Assembly: GCF_023277745.1 (NCBI RefSeq)
Contig: NZ_CP086322.1
Location: 4,154,001 to 4,218,000, forward strand
Length of the DNA stretch: 64,000 nucleotides
From: Streptomyces halobius
Lineage (GTDB): Bacteria; Actinomycetota; Actinomycetes; Streptomycetales; Streptomycetaceae
Direction of reading: 5' to 3'
Every line of letters starts with the position of its first letter. The stretch's first letter is position 1. Positions 60,270-64,000 of the stretch are shown in pieces. The position numbers were made by a program, and so were the translations under genes. Below the pieces are notes generated by a model. That model was not told the DNA's origin, did not search any database, and saw only the letters and a list, made by a program, of their open reading frames with translations.

Positions 60270-61333
60270 CAGATCTTCGCCCCCGTCAGTTCTTCCCCGG
60301 CGAAGGTGAAGCACCACGGCGACCGGTAGTTCTGCCACCACTGCGGACGCAGCCCCGTAGGGGCGAAGAGTTCTTCCAGGCTGCGTCGCATGGTCAAGTG
60401 CCACTCGATCGTCTCGGACCCGGGGGTGCGGTAGACGTCCATGAACGCGTTGTGGGCCTGGTAGGTCTGGAACCGGGGGAAGGTGGTGGTGACGGGCACG
60501 AACGTCTTGAGATGCTCGACAGCGTCCTCAATCGGGTCCAGGCCGACGATGTAGGTGAAGTCGGTGGTGATGCCCCGCTGCTTGGCCCGCCCCAGGGCCG
60601 CGGTCATCTCCTGAGGCGTGAGCTTGGCCTTGGACTCCTTGAGGATCTGTCGCCGTTCGGTGAAGCACTCGGCTGTCAGCGTCAGGTGGAACGGGCCCAG
60701 ACCGGCGGCGGCATCCATGCCCCCCTCGCTGGTCAGCACCGAGGACAGGAAGTGCAAGGTGCCGGTACAGCCGTTCTCGCCCATGGCCGCGCGGACCTCG
60801 GCGAGGTGGTCCAGCGCGAGGTCCTCATAGAGGAAGCAGCCGGTGCAGACGGTCACCGTCTCCACCGAGGCGAGGTCGTCCATGCCGGAGTTCGCCGCCA
60901 GGGCCCCGAGATAGCCCGACAGGTCCAGGGCCTTGATCTTCGGGTCGGAAGCGTCTTCGAGGGTATTGGGGCAGAACACACAACCAGTGCACTGGCTACG
61001 GGCGTTGGAGTTGAGAGTGAGCATTCTCCTCCCACCTCGCCAGTAGCCCAGCACCGCGTCGTCGTCCTCAATGCCGTCGATCTCGCCGACCTTTTCTCCG
61101 TTCAGCCGTAATTCGTGCTCGTCCAGCTCGAACGGCGAATCCTGGCGGCCGAGCGAGAGGATTAGGAACAGCGGGATGTCGGGGCGGGGGTCCAGCCGCA
61201 GCTTGAAGCGCATCCGGGGCTTGGTCAGCGGGGACCGGGCTCCGGACGCGTTCAACGCAATCAGCAGCACGTCCTCGGGGTTGATGTTCCACTCGCGGGC
61301 CACCTGTTGAAGGTGGCGGACCGATTCGAGCAT
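60269..61333 (-). CDS. Radical SAM protein with CX2CX2C cluster motif, 354 aa
   Basis: The cluster lies in RSQCTGCVFCPNT at about residues 113-125, followed by an alpha/beta barrel (VETVTVCTGCFLYEDL, LHFLSSVLTSEGGMD, GPFHLTLTAECFTERRQIL). The spacing is CX2CX2C, not the canonical CX3CX2C. An N-terminal domain of about 100 residues precedes it. First gene of the operon; promoter expected in 61334-61426. Confidence 0.8.
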   Translation of the reverse strand: MLESVRHLQQVAREWNINPEDVLLIALNASGARSPLTKPRMRFKLRLDPRPDIPLFLILSLGRQDSPFELDEHELRLNGEKVGEIDGIEDDDAVLGYWRGGRRMLTLNSNARSQCTGCVFCPNTLEDASDPKIKALDLSGYLGALAANSGMDDLASVETVTVCTGCFLYEDLALDHLAEVRAAMGENGCTGTLHFLSSVLTSEGGMDAAAGLGPFHLTLTAECFTERRQILKESKAKLTPQEMTAALGRAKQRGITTDFTYIVGLDPIEDAVEHLKTFVPVTTTFPRFQTYQAHNAFMDVYRTPGSETIEWHLTMRRSLEELFAPTGLRPQWWQNYRSPWCFTFAGEELTGAKI

Positions 61334-61426
61334 CGGCTGTGCCCTTTCTCGTAGCGGAAGTGCAGGCCATCCGCGGCGCTTCGACCGCGGTCTGGTGCGG
61401 CGGAGGTGTGGTTGCCGTGCGGTGGA

Positions 61427-61852
61427 TCACGCAGGGACGAAGGCCAAGGGAAGGTGGATCACGATCCGCTTGCCGCCCGTAACGGTGTCCGGGAAGACCT
61501 CGACCCTGCCGTCGGCTTCCCCCACTAAGGCATCGACCAGGAACAGGCCGCGGCCTCCGAGATCGTGGGCGGCCAGCAGCGGCTTCGGCTTGAGCGGGTG
61601 AGCATCAGAGACGGCCAGCACGAGCACGGTCTGCTCCTCGACGGCGAGGGTGACCGTGGCGGTGGGCGAGAGCAGGGCCGCGTGCCGCACCACGTTCGTC
61701 ACCAGCTCACTGATGATCAGGCAAGCAGAGTCGACGAGTTGCTCGGCAACGCTCCAGTCAGCGAGAACTTTGGCAGTCTCGCGGCGGGCCACCGGCACAT
61801 GCTCGGGCGTGGAGATCACCTGGAAGTCATGGTGCATCGCAATGCTGGACAT
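61427..61852 (-). CDS. HATPase anti-sigma-factor-like protein, 141 aa
   Basis: A GHKL ATPase of the RsbW/SpoIIAB type: LIISELVTNVVRHA (N-box), LAVSDAHPLKP and GGRGLFLVDALVGE (G-box). ATG at 61852 follows GGAGAAGGG. Small Streptomyces proteins of this class regulate sigma factors or specialised metabolism. It lies just upstream of the seven-gene operon. Confidence 0.8.
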   Translation of the reverse strand: MSSIAMHHDFQVISTPEHVPVARRETAKVLADWSVAEQLVDSACLIISELVTNVVRHAALLSPTATVTLAVEEQTVLVLAVSDAHPLKPKPLLAAHDLGGRGLFLVDALVGEADGRVEVFPDTVTGGKRIVIHLPLAFVPA

Positions 61853-62133
61853 GCTCAGCTCACCCTTCTCCGGGCGGCAGCCGCCCGGACCTTCAGTGAA
61901 GGTAAGAGCCATGTCAGGCAGGGGTGTTCACGAGGGTGAACTCACGGGCGCCCGAGACATTTCAGGGCCGCCCAAGAGGGAACTTCCGTCGGCCCATGGG
62001 TGTTTGCGTACGAATCAACATGCTCAATCGCGTACGACACCACGCTGGCAGAAGATGTCGTTTCCTTTGGCTGCAAGCGTCGTTCTATGTCGAACACCGC
62101 AAGACCGTGTCCTGAAGTGGAGAGGTGACCAAA
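61853..62133. other. Divergent intergenic region
   Basis: About 280 bp between the leftward HATPase gene and the rightward 81-aa gene. No clear promoter or RNA was recognised. Confidence 0.35.
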
Positions 62134-62379
62134 ATGCCAGAACCGAAGACCCGAAGCGTGCCCGCCGAACCGGGACAGCTCATGGTCCGTCCAGGTGCAG
62201 ACCTGGAGCTCTGCGGAAGTCGCTGTAGCGCGCACATGCTCATGGCGGAAGCCGACCGGCTCCGCATCGAGATCCGGTCCTCCGAAGACACGATCGCAGG
62301 ACTGACGAGCGACCCCGGCGCCGGGGCGGGCGATGAAAGCGCGCCGGACACCAGCGCCAAGAACATCACGGCCGGCTGA
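62134..62379 (+). CDS. Small acidic protein, 81 aa
   Basis: ATG at 62134 (MPEPKTRSVPAEPGQLMVRP) follows GGAGAGG at a good distance. It contains CGSRCSAH and a helical middle (HMLMAEADRLRIEIRSSEDT). Function unknown; possibly linked to the adjacent regulators. Confidence 0.5.
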   Translation: MPEPKTRSVPAEPGQLMVRPGADLELCGSRCSAHMLMAEADRLRIEIRSSEDTIAGLTSDPGAGAGDESAPDTSAKNITAG

Positions 62380-62856
62380 GAACCCCGCGACAGGCTGACC
62401 CGTAACTACGGAGCCAAGGGAGCGATGGCCATGCAGTTCGCGGTGTTCATGACTCCGCCGGGCATGGTGCTCTTGAGCCCGTCGACCAGGCAGCCCGAGC
62501 CTGGGGCAGTGCCATCACTGACCCAACTGGGCGGGAGCCGCCTTCAGCAGCCACGGCACGATGTGGCCGGAGTCCCTCCATCTGCCGGGCCAGTTTCCCC
62601 ACCCAACCCCACCCACCCGCGGTTCGGCACCACCGCTGAAAACCGCGCGGAATGGGCCAGCCGACACCGCAACCCATCGGGCCGCTCGCGGACCTCCGCG
62701 GGGCATCCGGACGCACCCGCGCCGCCGTCGTTGCCGTCCGCGCCGCCCTCACCGCCGGAGCGGACTCCCGCACCATCGAGGACGGATCCACACAGCGGAA
62801 GCAGCAGGGCTCCCCACACCTGTGGTGACGCCCTCCGGCCTGGCCACCACTCGCCT
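62380..62856. other. Mostly non-coding stretch
   Basis: Open frames here lack codon structure; one 58-codon rightward frame (62652-62828, beginning MGQPTPQPIGPLADLRGASG) is possible but unsupported. No repeats or RNA genes recognised. Confidence 0.35.
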
Positions 62857-63927
62857 TCACGCCAGCCCCGTGACCTGCAACTTCGAGTGGGAACTGGCCC
62901 AGTGGTCATCGAGCAGTCCGGACCGAGCCACCAGATAGCCGAGTTGGGCGCGACTCCTGCTGCCAAGCTCGCGGGCGGCCCTGGCGACGTACTCCTGGCA
63001 GCGCCGGACACTGATGCCGAGCTGCTGCGCCGTGACGGAGTCCGTGTCTCCGGCGACGACATGGCGCAGGATGGCCAGCGTCAATTCGTCCGATATCTGC
63101 GCGGTCAGCTCATCCCTTCCGGGCAATGTGAAAGGGGTGGCGCGCAGCCAGTCGCGTTCGAAGAGCATTGTCAAAAACGCAACTATCCCCGGCGATCTGA
63201 TCTCCAACGCCGCGGCTTCGCCAGCTGCGGCAGGAATGAAGGCGCACTCGCCGTCGAAAACGAGGAGCCAGGAGACGCTCTCATCGAGGGTGCGGACTTC
63301 TCCGCCCAGCTCCTGAACATCTCGTACATGACAGCGAACGATCTGGTCGGCGCGGGCCGAATGCTGATAGAGGCTGCGCAGACCCACCCCCCGCTCCAGC
63401 ATTTCCTGGAAGTCAAGCAGTGCCGCCTCCGGCAGATCGCCCGGCAATGAGCTGGCCGGCTGCACGCTGACAACGTTGCCTGCACACCGCTGTGCCGCGT
63501 CCGTGACGGCGTAACCGATGTCCGTCGGGCCGGAATGCCTGAGCAGCCAACCTTCCTCTGTGCTCTGAGCACGTCGATACGCTTCTTTGGCCGGGATCAA
63601 CTCGGTGCGCAGCTGATTTACCTGACGCAACGACAACTCCGCCTGATCGAGAAGTTGAGACACCAGGGTTTTCTCGACAACTTCCGGATCATTCGGGCGC
63701 AGCTGACGGTCGTTCGTCTGCGCTGTGCACAGCAGGCCATGCTTGCGAAGCCGGTCGATCGCGGAACGGAACTTGAGGGGGCCTGCATTGGTGCCACCGC
63801 GACTCGCCTGACGCATCCAGTCCGCCAGTGAGGTGCCCGTCGGCTCCAACAAGGCGCGGTAGATGAGGAAGTCCGACGGTTCCGGTGGTGGAGAGTCGTT
63901 ACGCGTTCGCTCTGCTGTTCCACCCAT
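62857..63927 (-). CDS. LuxR-type HTH regulator, 356 aa
   Basis: The C-terminal HTH reads LAILRHVVAGDTDSVTAQQL and GISVRRCQEYVARAARELGS. The N-terminal half holds a TrmB-like winged helix (FLIYRALLEPTGTSLADWMR) and a long central sensor-like domain. It resembles Streptomyces LuxR/TrmB hybrid regulators near biosynthetic genes. It is a candidate regulator of the adjacent operon. Confidence 0.75.
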   Translation of the reverse strand: MGGTAERTRNDSPPPEPSDFLIYRALLEPTGTSLADWMRQASRGGTNAGPLKFRSAIDRLRKHGLLCTAQTNDRQLRPNDPEVVEKTLVSQLLDQAELSLRQVNQLRTELIPAKEAYRRAQSTEEGWLLRHSGPTDIGYAVTDAAQRCAGNVVSVQPASSLPGDLPEAALLDFQEMLERGVGLRSLYQHSARADQIVRCHVRDVQELGGEVRTLDESVSWLLVFDGECAFIPAAAGEAAALEIRSPGIVAFLTMLFERDWLRATPFTLPGRDELTAQISDELTLAILRHVVAGDTDSVTAQQLGISVRRCQEYVARAARELGSRSRAQLGYLVARSGLLDDHWASSHSKLQVTGLA

Positions 63928-64000
63928 CAGGCCCCCCGTTCGTGTTCACGCATCGCGCGTTCCCGTACCACTGCTGACCTTGCCTGCGGAGTTGACGACG

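Noticed and set aside
62425..63450. Long rightward open frame of 341 codons
   Set aside because: Its second half is antisense to the LuxR-type gene, which has clear motifs; the first half lacks codon structure.

Overview
The window is high-GC actinobacterial DNA, almost certainly Streptomyces or a close relative. The evidence is strong third-position GC bias, many GTG/TTG starts with 4-base stop/start overlaps, WhiB-like and ChrB-type proteins, and siphophage genes of the kind common in Streptomyces prophages. The left edge (1-1600) is decayed: a frameshifted ISL3-type transposase and a possible integrase fragment. At 1632-1673 lies the orphan 3' half of a tRNA-Thr(TGT), the usual scar of a tRNA-targeting element, with host DNA to its left and the element to its right. 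Three GTCCCCCG repeats at 11-bp spacing sit just inside. No integrase and no intact tRNA are visible, so the other end of the element is outside the window or lost.

From about 1.9 to 25.1 kb an early/replication phage module is read leftward: many small coupled genes, a ParB-like protein, a motif-poor N6-methylase-like protein, a WhiB-like regulator, a replication-type winged-helix protein, a Cas4/AddB-like nuclease and a Sak4-like RecA-fold ATPase. Six near-identical promoters (16-bp spacers, shared AGAGTAGAAT core) and four copies of ATCGCGACCTAT look like its regulatory network. A chromate-resistance cassette (chrA diverging from a DUF1259 lipoprotein, a small membrane protein and a split ChrB) sits inside this module at 3.4-7.1 kb.

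Between the early module and the lysis/tail genes lies a rightward, fully overlapping four-gene operon (25.97-30.93 kb): a SAM methyltransferase, a HEPN-like/NACHT/FGE-like protein, a cold-shock-like OB-fold protein and a CorA-like two-helix membrane protein. It reads like an NTP-dependent conflict (anti-phage) system and is the best candidate for a little-described system. A truncated GNAT gene precedes it; a transposase scrap and a broken flavoprotein gene follow it.

From 31.5 to 52.05 kb the leftward structural module has connector/completion proteins, a tail terminator, tail tube, chaperones with a GGGAAAA slippery site, a 1647-residue tape measure, Dit, baseplate/fibre proteins, lysin and small membrane proteins. 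No terminase, portal, protease or capsid gene is present, so this is a headless remnant or a possible non-contractile tailocin. A second cargo island (44.3-50.2 kb: methyltransferase, glycosyltransferase, ricin/RCC1 protein) splits tail terminator from tail tube and is flanked by an inverted repeat.

From 52.2 kb the content is chromosomal or accessory: a lipoprotein, then a tightly coupled seven-gene leftward operon (61.3 to 53.3 kb: radical SAM, enolase-superfamily, HAD, GGDEF-like, phosphoketolase-like, PhyH dioxygenase, methyltransferase). This looks like an uncharacterised specialised-metabolism pathway. A HATPase anti-sigma-like protein, a small protein and a LuxR-type regulator follow.
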